Below the pieces are notes generated by a model, which made no database searches, was not told where the DNA came from, and worked only from the letters and a program-made list of their open reading frames with translations. Below, piece after piece: positions 16,712 to 25,890 of a DNA stretch of 64,000 nucleotides. The first letter of the stretch is position 1; every line of letters begins with the position of its first letter. The position numbers and the translations under genes were made by a program. This stretch comes from Nonomuraea sp. NBC_00507 (lineage in GTDB: Bacteria > Actinomycetota > Actinomycetes > Streptosporangiales > Streptosporangiaceae): NCBI RefSeq assembly GCF_036013525.1, contig NZ_CP107853.1, positions 12,586,001-12,650,000 on the forward strand. The letters are read 5' to 3'.

Positions 16712-19594
16712 TCATCGGGCGAGAGCGAAGTCCTTGATCCGCAGGTCGCCCTTGAACACCAGGTAGAGGCTCCCGGTGCCTGCCTTCCCGGTCGCGCTCG
16801 CCGTGCCGTACTGGTAGATCCCGCCGGTGGCGGGCGCCTGGAGGGTGCCCAGCAGCGTGCCCGTCGGCGAGCCGCTGCGCACCTCGACCGAGCCGCCGCT
16901 CACCGAGGCCACCGAGGCCGTGAGACGGGAGCCCCAGGAAGCGCCGGTGAAGGAGATCCAGTCACCCGCCGAGCCCTCGACGACCTCGCCGCTCACCTTG
17001 GTCTCGTCGGCGAAGAAGATCCCCGAGTAGTCGTCGAAGTCCATCGCCCTGGTCGTCTTGGCCAGGTCGCGGACCGGGACGCTCTCGCCGGACACGCGCA
17101 GGGTGGTCGTCTGGCGGATCCGGTCGGAGGCGGAGCCGACGAGGACGTCGTGAGTGGCGTTCTCGACGACCCACTTGTTCCGGGTGTGGTCCCAGACGGC
17201 CAGGTCCGGCTTCTTCAGGGTGAAGGAGACGGTACGGGTCTCGCCCGGGTTCAGCGTGATCCGCTCGAAGCCGCGCAGCTGCTTGACCGGCTGCTTGAAG
17301 CGGGACTCGCGCTGGTGGGTGTAGAGCTGGACGACCTCGTCGCCCTTGACCTTGCCGGTGTTGGTGACCTTCACGCTCACCTTGTCACCCCGGACCTCCA
17401 GGCCCTGGTAGCCGAACGTGGTGTAGCTCAGCCCGTGGCCGAAGGAATAGAGCGGCTTGCCCTTCCCGTACAGGTAGGTCATGCCGGTCTTGGTCAGGTC
17501 GTAGTCCAGCTTGTCCGGCAGGTTGTCCGACGCGGGCCAGGTCTGGGTGAGCCGGCCGGCCGGGTTGACGTCGCCGAACAGCACGTCGGCGACCGCGCGG
17601 CCGGTCTCGGCGCCCGCGTGCGTGGTCCACAGCAGGTTCGGCGCATCCACGATCACCGGGTAGCTGGTCTCCAGGACCACGACGGTCTTCGGGTTGGCCT
17701 TGCGCACGGCCTCGATGAGCCGCTTCTGCCCGTCGCCGAGCTGCAGGTTGTCGCGGTCGTGGTTCTCGCGCCCGGCCACGAACGGGTGGCTGCCCACCAC
17801 CACGACCGCGACCTCGGCCTTGGCGGCCTGCGCGGCGGCCGCGGCGATGCCGTCGGCGACGACCTCCTTGCCGAACTTCGCCGCCTCGGCCTTCGGGGCC
17901 AGGGCGAGCGCGCCGTCGGCGGTCACCGTGACGTACGGGTCGGGCAGGCCGTACCAGCCCTCGGCGTTCTCGTAGCCGGCGTACCTGATCAGGTAGCTGC
18001 CGTCGGACTGGCGCTCCAGCGCGAACTGCTGCTGCACGAACCAGCCGTCAGGCTCGGCGTCGTCGGTGTCGAGCGAGCGCCAGTCGCCGCCGAGCAGCTT
18101 GCCGTTGCCCGCGTTGCGCAGCGTGGACACGCCGCTGGTCCAGTCGGTCAGGTCCCACTGGGAGGCGGCCGTAGGCGCGGTGTCGGTGAGCGCCGCGTTG
18201 TCGTCGGCGCCCGTGCCGGTGGCGGTGATGTACTTGCCGGTGGCCAGGTGCTTGAGCGCGATCCGCTCCAGGCCGTCACCGGTGCTGACGTCGCTCACCC
18301 GCTCCTTGATCCCGTCGAGCGGGGTCACCTGGTAGGGCATCTGACCGGAGTACCAGTCGCGGTAGAGCCTGGCCGACAGCGGGCCGACCACGGCCGCGGA
18401 CTTGGGCTTGGCCAGCGGCAGCACGCCGGAGTTCTTGAGCAGCACCGCGGCCTTGGCCGCGGTCTCGCGGTTGAGCTTCTGGTGCTCCTGGCTGTTGATC
18501 ACATCCTTGGTGATCTTCTTGTACGGCCCGCCGTCCGGGTCGAAGTGCCCCAGCCGGGTCCGGATCGACAGGGCGTGGCGCACCGCGTTGTCCACGTCGG
18601 CCTCGGTGATCCGGCCCTGGTCGAGGGCGGCCTTGAGGTTCGTGACCAGCGGCCCGCTGTTGCTGTCGTCGATGGTGAAGCTGTCCTGCCCGCTCTTCAG
18701 CACGCCTGCGAACGCCTCGGGCTTGTTGTCGAAGTACTTCTGCAGGTCGGTGAGCGCGTGCGGGCCCCACGCGTCGCTGACGTTGTAGAGCGTCTTGTCC
18801 GTCCACGACCTGACCACGGTGTTCAGGTCGGGGTTGACGTGCGCGGGCCGCCCGTTGACCAGGTTGTACGAGGCCATGACGCCGGTGGCGGCGTCCGCCG
18901 AGATCGGCGCCTTGAACCCCTGCTCGTAGTACTCGCGCTTGAGCTTCGGCGTCAGGTTGGAGGAGGTGAGGCTGCGGTTGGCCTCGTTGTTGTAGCCCAT
19001 GTAGTGCTTCAGCACGGGCGCGGCCTTCAGATAGAAGGGATCGTCGCCCTGCAGGCCCTTGCCGTAGGCAGTCGCCATGGCTCCGGTGAGGAGCGGGTCC
19101 TCCGAATATCCTTCCTCGTTGCGGCCCGCCCGCGGGTCACGCAGCGGGTCCACCACAGGCGCCCATACCTGGAGACCCCACAGGATCGGGTCGACGTCGT
19201 TGAAGCCGCGCACCTCGTCGCCGACCGCGGAGCCGACCTGTTTCATCAGCTTCGGGTCCCAGGTGCTGGCCAGGCCCACGGCCTGCGGGAACACCGTGCC
19301 GTTGGCGAACTTCTGCCTCCAGCCGTCGTTGAGGTGGTTCGACCAGGCGACACCGTGCAGCGCCTCGGTGCCGTTCTTGTGGTAGGCGATGCCCAGCCGG
19401 GGGATCGCCGCCTGCGACTGGTGCAGCAGGCTCAGCTTCTCATCCAGCGTGAGCCGGCCGAGCAGGTCGTTCACCCGCTGCTCCAGCGGCAGGCTCGGGT
19501 TCTGGAAGGGGTAGTCCACCGCCTGGGCGGGCGGCACGGCGAGCAACGAGGCCGCCAGGGTGAGGGTCGCTAACAACGGGATTCTTGAACGCAT
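16712..19594 (-). CDS. Secreted GH3 beta-glycosidase with inserted beta-trefoil-like domain
   Basis: 960 residues, signal peptide MRSRIPLLATLTLAASLLAV with cleavage after AQA. The GH3 N-domain carries LKHYMGYNNEANRS and the nucleophile Asp274 in YNVSDAWG. The GH3 C-domain resumes with EVAVVVVGSHPFVAGRENHDR. Between them, about residues 440-570 (ERIALKHLATGKYITATG through PDPYVTVTADGALAL) look like a fascin/ricin-type beta-trefoil. A fibronectin-III-like domain (about 720-800) and a CBM6-like tail (840-960) follow. It likely removes terminal glucose or xylose from xyloglucan oligosaccharides outside the cell. It is the last gene of the operon, 12 bases after the permease. Confidence 0.9.
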   Translation of the reverse strand: MRSRIPLLATLTLAASLLAVPPAQAVDYPFQNPSLPLEQRVNDLLGRLTLDEKLSLLHQSQAAIPRLGIAYHKNGTEALHGVAWSNHLNDGWRQKFANGTVFPQAVGLASTWDPKLMKQVGSAVGDEVRGFNDVDPILWGLQVWAPVVDPLRDPRAGRNEEGYSEDPLLTGAMATAYGKGLQGDDPFYLKAAPVLKHYMGYNNEANRSLTSSNLTPKLKREYYEQGFKAPISADAATGVMASYNLVNGRPAHVNPDLNTVVRSWTDKTLYNVSDAWGPHALTDLQKYFDNKPEAFAGVLKSGQDSFTIDDSNSGPLVTNLKAALDQGRITEADVDNAVRHALSIRTRLGHFDPDGGPYKKITKDVINSQEHQKLNRETAAKAAVLLKNSGVLPLAKPKSAAVVGPLSARLYRDWYSGQMPYQVTPLDGIKERVSDVSTGDGLERIALKHLATGKYITATGTGADDNAALTDTAPTAASQWDLTDWTSGVSTLRNAGNGKLLGGDWRSLDTDDAEPDGWFVQQQFALERQSDGSYLIRYAGYENAEGWYGLPDPYVTVTADGALALAPKAEAAKFGKEVVADGIAAAAAQAAKAEVAVVVVGSHPFVAGRENHDRDNLQLGDGQKRLIEAVRKANPKTVVVLETSYPVIVDAPNLLWTTHAGAETGRAVADVLFGDVNPAGRLTQTWPASDNLPDKLDYDLTKTGMTYLYGKGKPLYSFGHGLSYTTFGYQGLEVRGDKVSVKVTNTGKVKGDEVVQLYTHQRESRFKQPVKQLRGFERITLNPGETRTVSFTLKKPDLAVWDHTRNKWVVENATHDVLVGSASDRIRQTTTLRVSGESVPVRDLAKTTRAMDFDDYSGIFFADETKVSGEVVEGSAGDWISFTGASWGSRLTASVASVSGGSVEVRSGSPTGTLLGTLQAPATGGIYQYGTASATGKAGTGSLYLVFKGDLRIKDFALAR

Positions 19595-19606
19595 AAAGGG
19601 TCTCCA

Positions 19607-20428
19607 TCATTTGATGGCGCCGACCGTCACACCTCGGGTCAGCGTGCGCTGGAAGATCAGGAAGAAGGCGATCGCCGGCACGACGCCGAGCAGGGCCGAA
19701 GCGCTGGACATGGTGGCGTCCATGAACTTCTCGCCCTGCAGGACGGCGAGCGCGACGGGCACTGTCTGGGTGTCGTTCGAGATCAGGAAGATCAGCGGGA
19801 GGAAGAACTCGTTCCAGGTCCAGATGAAGAAGAAGATCAGCAGGACGTTGATGGTGGGCCTGCTGATCGGCACCACGATCCGCAGCAGCGACCGCAGCCG
19901 CCCCGCGCCGTCGATCGCCGCGGCCTCGAGGATCTCCTTCGGGAACTGCCCCAGGACCGCGCTCAGCAGGTACGTGCCGAACGCCGCCTGGATCACGGTC
20001 ATGACGATGATCACGGCCAGTTGGGTGTCGTAGAGCCCGACCGCCTTGGACAGGTAGTAGAGCGGGTAGGCCAGCGCCTCCTGCGGCAGCGTGTTGGCCA
20101 CCAGGAACAGCACGAGGATGGACAACCGGCCCTTCACCCTGCCGATGCCCAGCGCGTACGCGTTGAGCACCGACAGCACGACGGCCAGCACCGCCACGGA
20201 GGCGCTGATGATGAAGCTGTTCCAGAGCTTCGTGCCGAAGTCGACCCGGTTCCAGAAGTCGATGATGCCCTGGAGATAGAGCCCGTCAGGCAGGCTCAGC
20301 GGCCCTTGCGTGCTGTACTCGGCCGGCGACTTGACCGCGTTCATCGCCACGATCGCGAACGGGAACACCATCACGACCGCCAGCACGACCAGCGCGAACA
20401 GCACCGCCCACCGTCCTGGGCCCCTCAT
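19607..20428 (-). CDS. Sugar ABC transporter permease (MalG type)
   Basis: 273 residues from ATG 20428, inside the stop of the other permease (ATGA). About six membrane helices. The EAA loop reads EILEAAAIDGAGRLRSLLRIVVPISRP, the docking site for the ATPase, and the C-terminus is GVTVGAIK. No ATPase gene is present in this operon, so a shared MsiK-type ATPase encoded elsewhere is expected, as is usual in actinomycetes. Confidence 0.93.
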   Translation of the reverse strand: MRGPGRWAVLFALVVLAVVMVFPFAIVAMNAVKSPAEYSTQGPLSLPDGLYLQGIIDFWNRVDFGTKLWNSFIISASVAVLAVVLSVLNAYALGIGRVKGRLSILVLFLVANTLPQEALAYPLYYLSKAVGLYDTQLAVIIVMTVIQAAFGTYLLSAVLGQFPKEILEAAAIDGAGRLRSLLRIVVPISRPTINVLLIFFFIWTWNEFFLPLIFLISNDTQTVPVALAVLQGEKFMDATMSSASALLGVVPAIAFFLIFQRTLTRGVTVGAIK

Positions 20429-21288
20429 TGCTCCCGCTCCTGGACTCGCAGGAACAGGAACGTCACCACGATGATGATCAACGCCAGCACCGTGGCGATC
20501 GCGGAGCCGTACCCGACGTTGCTCTTCTGGAAGAAATTCAGGTACGAGAAGTACGAAGGGACCATGGTGGCGTTCCCCGGCCCGCCCCGCGTCAGCACGA
20601 AGATCGGCCCGAACACCTTCAGCGCGGCGATCGTGCACGTCAGCAGCACCACGAAGATCTCCGGCCGGATCTGCGGGATCGTGATGTGCCAGAACTTGCG
20701 CCACCACGAGGCCCCGTCGATCTCGGCCGCCTCGTAGTAGGCCGGGTCCACCCGCTGCAGCCCGGCCATGAAGATCACGACCGGGTAGCCGAGCTGGAAC
20801 CAGACCATGACCGCCATGACCGTGGCGAGGGCCAGGTCAGGATCGCCGAGCCAGTCGAGCTCCAGCCCGAAGATCTGGTTGACCGCGCCGTACGACGGGT
20901 GCAGCATCCAGCCCCACACCACGCCGGCCACCGCCACCGGCAGGACCTGCGGCAGGTAGTACATCGCGCGCAGCGCCGAGGCCGTTCGGGTCCCGAAGCG
21001 TTTGCCGATGTAGTCGAACAACGCGGCCGCCAGCACGAGGCCGATCGCGGTCGGCACGATGGCCATGGCCACGATCAGCGCCACGTTGTGCTGGAACGAC
21101 TGCCAGAACCGCTCGTCCTGCAGCAGCCTGGTGTAGTTGTCGAACCCGATCCACCTGGGCGTCCCCACCCCGGACCAGCGGGTGAAGCTCGCGCCCACGT
21201 TCATGAGGAACGGGACGACGATCACGCCCAGGAAGAGCAGCAGGCTGGGGGCGAGGTAGAGCCAGTACCCCCTCGTACGCACTCTCAT
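20425..21288 (-). CDS. Sugar ABC transporter permease (MalF type)
   Basis: 287 residues with six membrane helices (LYLAPSLLLFLGVIVVPFLM first). The EAA loop is AYYEAAEIDGASWWRKFWHITIPQIRP. ATG 21288 immediately follows the binding-protein stop (TAG-ATG). It forms the import channel with the next gene; the likely cargo is xyloglucan oligosaccharides or isoprimeverose, inferred from the flanking glycosidases. Confidence 0.93.
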   Translation of the reverse strand: MRVRTRGYWLYLAPSLLLFLGVIVVPFLMNVGASFTRWSGVGTPRWIGFDNYTRLLQDERFWQSFQHNVALIVAMAIVPTAIGLVLAAALFDYIGKRFGTRTASALRAMYYLPQVLPVAVAGVVWGWMLHPSYGAVNQIFGLELDWLGDPDLALATVMAVMVWFQLGYPVVIFMAGLQRVDPAYYEAAEIDGASWWRKFWHITIPQIRPEIFVVLLTCTIAALKVFGPIFVLTRGGPGNATMVPSYFSYLNFFQKSNVGYGSAIATVLALIIIVVTFLFLRVQEREQ

Positions 21289-22596
21289 CTAGTTACCAAT
21301 GTCGGCGAGGTTGTCCTCGTACGGCTTGGCGATCTCGTCCAGCACCGCGGAGGGGGCCTTGCTGCCGTTGATGAGCTCCTGGACCCCGGCCACCAGCACG
21401 TCGTAGTAGCCGGGCGCCGGCCAGTCGGGGTAGAAGGCCAGGCCGTCGGCGGTCGTCAGCTTGTTGAAGGACTCGATGAGCTCCTTGCTCTTGGCGTCGG
21501 TGATCGCGGCCGGGTCGGCGGCCACGGGAACACCGCCGGAGTTGCCCAGCAGGTTCTGGATCTCCTTGCTCATCGTGATGTCGATGAAGTCGTAGGCCAG
21601 GTCCTTGTTCTTCGACTTCTCGGGGACGACCCACAGGTTCCCGCTCGAACCCGGCGACATGGTGGCGCCGGGGAACAGGAAGTGACCCCACTCGAAGTCC
21701 TTGATCGTGGAGGCCACGCGGCCGTACCACCAACTGCCGCTGATCATGATGGGGAACTTGCCGTTCATGAACGCCACGCCCATGTCCTCGGCCTTGAGCC
21801 CGGCCGAGTTCTTGGCGATGTAGCCCTTCTTCACCCAGTCGGTGAACGTGTCCGCGCCGTAGGTGAACTCGGGACCGTGGAAGTCGACCTTGCCCTTGTA
21901 GGACTGGAACGCATCGAGCCACGGCTTCTGCGCCTTGGTGAGCGCGAGCTGGTAGAGGATCTGCTGCGCCGGATATTCGGCGCCGGCGTTCGAGATGGGC
22001 GTCACGCCGGCCTTGACGAACGTGTCCAGCCCGGCGGTGAACTCCTCGAACGTGGTAGGGACCTTGACCTTGTGCTTGTCGAACAGGTCCTTGTTGTAAT
22101 AGACCATCACGAACTCGCCGTAGTTCGGCACGCCGAACCAGTTGCCGGCGCCCATGACGCCGCGGTCGTCGTATTTGGCGGTGGTCTGCAGGCCGCCGGG
22201 CAGCAGCTTGTCCCAGCCGCGCTTGGTGGCCTCCTCGGTCAGGTTGGTGAGCAGGCCCTGCTTGGACAGCAGGCCGGCGGTGGCGTTGCCCTTGTTGTAC
22301 TCCATGATGTCGGGCGCCTCATCGGAGTTGAGCACCATGCTCGCCGTCTTCTGGATCTGCTCGAAGCCCTTCTCCTCGAACTTGACGGTCACGTTCGGGT
22401 GCGACGCCTCGAACTTCTTGATGGCCTCCGCCCACGCCTTGGCCATGGCGCTGTCTTTCGACTCGTAGTGCCAGAGCTTCAGCACGCGGGGCTCGGTGCC
22501 CTGCGCCGTCGGGGGACTCTCGGTGCCGCCGGAGCCGCAGGCCGTCAGGACCAGGACCGCAGCGGCCAGCGCCGCCGCGCCTCTGAGTTTGCGCAT
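21289..22596 (-). CDS. Extracellular sugar-binding lipoprotein
   Basis: 435 residues. The lipobox VLVLTACGSG gives a lipid-anchored Cys at position 20. The rest is an SBP family 1 fold (LKLWHYESKDSAMAKAWAEAIKKFEASHPNV, aromatic-rich binding region GSWWYGRV, PDWPAPGYYDVLVAGVQELI). It captures oligosaccharides at the membrane surface and delivers them to the two permeases. It lies 17 bases after the GH31 gene and was read from the same leftward transcript. Confidence 0.93.
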   Translation of the reverse strand: MRKLRGAAALAAAVLVLTACGSGGTESPPTAQGTEPRVLKLWHYESKDSAMAKAWAEAIKKFEASHPNVTVKFEEKGFEQIQKTASMVLNSDEAPDIMEYNKGNATAGLLSKQGLLTNLTEEATKRGWDKLLPGGLQTTAKYDDRGVMGAGNWFGVPNYGEFVMVYYNKDLFDKHKVKVPTTFEEFTAGLDTFVKAGVTPISNAGAEYPAQQILYQLALTKAQKPWLDAFQSYKGKVDFHGPEFTYGADTFTDWVKKGYIAKNSAGLKAEDMGVAFMNGKFPIMISGSWWYGRVASTIKDFEWGHFLFPGATMSPGSSGNLWVVPEKSKNKDLAYDFIDITMSKEIQNLLGNSGGVPVAADPAAITDAKSKELIESFNKLTTADGLAFYPDWPAPGYYDVLVAGVQELINGSKAPSAVLDEIAKPYEDNLADIGN

Positions 22597-22613
22597 GATC
22601 CCTCCAGGGGGTG

Positions 22614-24899
22614 TTACGAAAGGACGGCCCGCGCGGGAGCTCCGGCCACCGGGGCGATCTCCACCGCGGTGACACGCTTCGGGCCGGTGACGGCGACACG
22701 CAGTTCATCGCCGTCCCTGGTGGCGACGGCGACCGTCACGCCGTCTTCGTCGTGGATCTCGGTGGTGCTGTCGCCGCCCCCGAAGGCGACGAGGGTGATC
22801 TCTTGCGGCACGTCGATCGTGTCTCCTTGCTCGGAGACCGGTATCAACGCGCCATGGCGGACGTACAGGGGGATCTGGTCGAGCGGCTTGCTGACCTGGA
22901 CGTAACGGGTGCCTTCCAGCACCTCGCCTGTCCAGTAGTCGACCCACAGGCCGTGCGGCAGGTACACCTGCCTGACGCCTTCGGGCGCGACCATAGGCGC
23001 GACCAGCAGGTCGCGACCGAACAGGTACTCCAGGTCGGCCTGCCAGGCCACGGGGTCGTCCGGGTAGTCCACGCAGAGCGCCCGCATCATGGGCGCGCCG
23101 GTGCGCGCGGCCTCGACGGCCGCCGAGTAGAGGTACGGCATCAGCCGGTAGCGCAGCTTCAGCGCCTGCACGGCCAGGTCCTCGACAGCCGGGAACTCCC
23201 ACGGCTCGCGAGTGGTCGTGCCGTGCAGCCGCACCAGCGGCGACAGGGCGCCGAACTGGGTCCAGCGGACATACAGATCGTCCGACGGCCGGCCGGTGAA
23301 CCCGCCCGCGTCGTGGCTCCAGAACGGCACCCCGGACAGGCCGTGCGCGAGCCCGCCTCTGATCGTGCTGCCCATGGCGGCGTAGCTGGTGTAGGTGTCG
23401 CCGTTCCACTGGGCGCTGTGCCGCTGCCCGCCCAGGTACGACGAGCGCGCCCACACCAGCCCGTGCCCGTTGACCTCACGTGTGACGTCGGCGACCACGT
23501 CGTTGAACAGCAGCGTGTAGACGTTGTGCAGGTCGGTCCCGCTCATCCCGTTGTAGGCGACGGCGTCCGCGGGCACGCCCTCGGCGAAGTCCGTCTTGAA
23601 CGCGTCCACGCCCTGCCGCAGCAGATCTCTCAGCAGCCCCTTGAACCAGCCGGCCGCCGCCGGATTGGTGAAGTCGACGATCCCGCAGGCGGGAAACGAC
23701 CCATGCCAGCAGTCAGCGACGTACGCCTCCCCATCGTCCTTCTTCAGGAAATATCCGGCGCGGGCCGCCTCCTCGAAGGCCGGGCTGAGATGGGAAATAT
23801 AGGGATTCATCCACAGACAGACCTTGAACCCCATCCCATGAAGCTCGTCCAGCATCTGCTCCGGCTGCGGGAAGTTGACGGGATCCCACTGCAGGTCCGA
23901 CCAGTGCCCGTCGGTCTGCCAGTAGGTGTCCAGGTGCAGCACGTCGCACGGGATGCCGCGCTCCCTGATCGTGCGCGCCCTGGCCAGCACCCGCTCCTGG
24001 CTGTCCACGCAGAACCCGGAGGAGATCCACGTCCCGAACGCCCACTTCGGAGGCAACGACGGGCGGCACGTCAGCCGGTCGTAACGGTCCAGAACGTCGG
24101 GCGGGGTCGGCCCCGCGATCACGTAGTAGTCCATGACGTCGTCGGGCACCAGGATCTGCACGACGCTGTGCGTGGACTGGCACACGTCGAACTCGGTAGG
24201 CGCGCCGCTGTCGACCAGCACGCCGTAGCCGCGGCTCGACACGTACAGGGGGACGTTCTTGTAGGCCCGCTGCGACTCGGCGCCGAAGGCGTCGAAGTTC
24301 CACATGAGCGGCCGCTGGCCGCGCTTGTCCAGCCGCGTGAACGACTCCCCGAACCCGGCGAACGCCTCGTCGGGCGCGGCGGCGAAGCTCTCGTGGAACG
24401 CCACGGACGCCCCGCCGGCGCTCGATCGGCCGAACGGGAGCGTACGCAGCCGTCCGCTGATGTCGGTGTGCCCGCGGTCCTGCTCCAGCAACGTGGCCCC
24501 GGAGGCGTCGGTGAAGCGCAGATGCCACGGCGCGAGGCTGATCTCGGCCTTCAGGGATCCCGCATCGATCACGATCGGCTCACCTGGAGTGATCCCGGCA
24601 CGGGCCCCTGAGTACGTGCCGGGGGTCACCAGCGAGATGGCCCCTTCCGACCGCGGCCTGGCGGCCGCGTCCTCCGACAACCGCACCCGGATCACACCCT
24701 CGCCGGCCACACCAACCTGCACGACCAGCGTCTCCTCCGCCGTCGTGACCGCCTTCAGCATCACCTCGGCGCCATCGGCAGCGACCAGCTCGGCCGCGGC
24801 CACCGCCGACAGGCCACCCTCGCCGCGTGCGCGAACCGGCAGTTCGGGCGGGTCCGCGACGAAGTACTCGTGCGCGACCAATGGGGGGCGATAGGGCAT
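22614..24899 (-). CDS. GH31 alpha-xylosidase (YicI type)
   Basis: 761 residues, AAGGAG 5 bases before ATG 24899. The nucleophile is Asp437 (FKTDFAEG) and the acid/base Asp501 (WNGDTYTSY), 64 apart as in YicI-type enzymes. WMNPYISHLSPAF and LHLDTYW line the pocket. No signal peptide, so it acts in the cytoplasm, removing the alpha-1,6-xylose side chain from imported xyloglucan fragments. It is the first gene of the GH31-SBP-permease-permease-GH3 operon. A maltase-like GH31 role is less likely given GH74 next door. Confidence 0.92.
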   Translation of the reverse strand: MPYRPPLVAHEYFVADPPELPVRARGEGGLSAVAAAELVAADGAEVMLKAVTTAEETLVVQVGVAGEGVIRVRLSEDAAARPRSEGAISLVTPGTYSGARAGITPGEPIVIDAGSLKAEISLAPWHLRFTDASGATLLEQDRGHTDISGRLRTLPFGRSSAGGASVAFHESFAAAPDEAFAGFGESFTRLDKRGQRPLMWNFDAFGAESQRAYKNVPLYVSSRGYGVLVDSGAPTEFDVCQSTHSVVQILVPDDVMDYYVIAGPTPPDVLDRYDRLTCRPSLPPKWAFGTWISSGFCVDSQERVLARARTIRERGIPCDVLHLDTYWQTDGHWSDLQWDPVNFPQPEQMLDELHGMGFKVCLWMNPYISHLSPAFEEAARAGYFLKKDDGEAYVADCWHGSFPACGIVDFTNPAAAGWFKGLLRDLLRQGVDAFKTDFAEGVPADAVAYNGMSGTDLHNVYTLLFNDVVADVTREVNGHGLVWARSSYLGGQRHSAQWNGDTYTSYAAMGSTIRGGLAHGLSGVPFWSHDAGGFTGRPSDDLYVRWTQFGALSPLVRLHGTTTREPWEFPAVEDLAVQALKLRYRLMPYLYSAAVEAARTGAPMMRALCVDYPDDPVAWQADLEYLFGRDLLVAPMVAPEGVRQVYLPHGLWVDYWTGEVLEGTRYVQVSKPLDQIPLYVRHGALIPVSEQGDTIDVPQEITLVAFGGGDSTTEIHDEDGVTVAVATRDGDELRVAVTGPKRVTAVEIAPVAGAPARAVLS

Positions 24900-24939
24900 G
24901 GAAGCTCCTTATGGACGGCTGCGCCAACTCAGTGAATTA

Positions 24940-24962
24940 GTTTGCTGTCCATACCAACAAAC
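24940..24962. promoter_or_regulatory. Candidate operator of the GH31 operon
   Basis: GTTTG (24940-24944) and CAAAC (24958-24962), spacer 13, lie 40 bases upstream of the GH31 start. The heptamer TAGTTTG here also occurs near 14649 in the GH74/SDR divergent region. A sugar-responsive repressor (LacI or ROK type) is plausible; the sites are short. Confidence 0.3.
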
Positions 24963-25073
24963 GTCAACGGCTATCGCCTGCCCGTTTGGGTTCTGCCCCA
25001 GCCCGACCAGCCCAGCCACGCCCCGGCGAACCCCGTGCCGCCCCTGCCTCAAAGGGCGGTTAGGGTGATCGCC

Positions 25074-25880
25074 ATGCAGGACGACGTCTACCGCTACAAC
25101 AAGGACCGCTGGGAAGCCCTTGTGGAGGCGGACGCCTTATTCACCCGTCCCATGCTCGACCTCGACACGGAGAAGGCCCGGGCTTATCTGGGCCTGGAGA
25201 GGCTGGGCCTTCCTGGCGACCTGGCCGGCCGGAAGGTGCTCTGCCTGGCAGGAGGGGGCGGGCAGCAGTCTGCGGCCTTCGCTCTGCTCGGAGCCGACGT
25301 GACGGTTCTCGACATCTCGTCCGGGCAGTTGGAGCGTGACCGCTCGGCCGCCGAGCACTACGGCGTCGGCATCCGCACCATCCAAGGAGACATGCGGGAT
25401 CTGTCGGCCCTCGACGAGTCCTCGTTCGACCTGGTCTGGCATCCGTACTCGTTGACGTTCGTCCCGGACTCCCGGATCGTTTTCCGCGAGGTCGCGAGAG
25501 TCGTCGCACGAGGCGGCCACTACTACCTGATGTGCGCCAACCCGTTCTTCGCCGGACTCACACACGACTCGTGGAACGGCGAGGGCTACACGCTCAAGCT
25601 GCCCTACACGGACGAAGCCGAGGCCAGTTATCCCGACCAGGACTGGGTCTACGACCGGAAGGCGCCCGGCCGCGTGATCAGCGAACCGAGGGAGTACACG
25701 CAGACGCTGAGCCGGATTGTCAACAGCCTGACCGGGGAGGGCTTCGTGCTGACGCTTCTGTCTGAAGTCCGAGGCGACTACCCCGGTGCGGAACCGGGCA
25801 GTTGGTCACACTTCACGGGGGTGGCCCCGCCGTGGCTGGAATTCGTCTGGCAGTATCGCCCCGGCATTGTCGGAGGGTGA
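25074..25880 (+). CDS. Class I SAM-dependent methyltransferase
   Basis: 268 residues from ATG 25074 (TAGGG upstream). The SAM-binding motif is VLCLAGGGGQQSAAFALLGADVTVLDIS, followed by GDMRDL and FDLVWHPYSLTFV. The glycine-rich loop and acidic residue of strand 2 are intact. The C-terminal third (TLKLPYTDEAEASYPDQDW and onward) is not a family I can name. Similar proteins are annotated only as methyltransferase domain proteins. The substrate is unknown. It stands alone, divergent from GH31 and convergent with lpdA. Confidence 0.88.
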   Translation: MQDDVYRYNKDRWEALVEADALFTRPMLDLDTEKARAYLGLERLGLPGDLAGRKVLCLAGGGGQQSAAFALLGADVTVLDISSGQLERDRSAAEHYGVGIRTIQGDMRDLSALDESSFDLVWHPYSLTFVPDSRIVFREVARVVARGGHYYLMCANPFFAGLTHDSWNGEGYTLKLPYTDEAEASYPDQDWVYDRKAPGRVISEPREYTQTLSRIVNSLTGEGFVLTLLSEVRGDYPGAEPGSWSHFTGVAPPWLEFVWQYRPGIVGG

Positions 25881-25890
25881 GGGAATCCGG

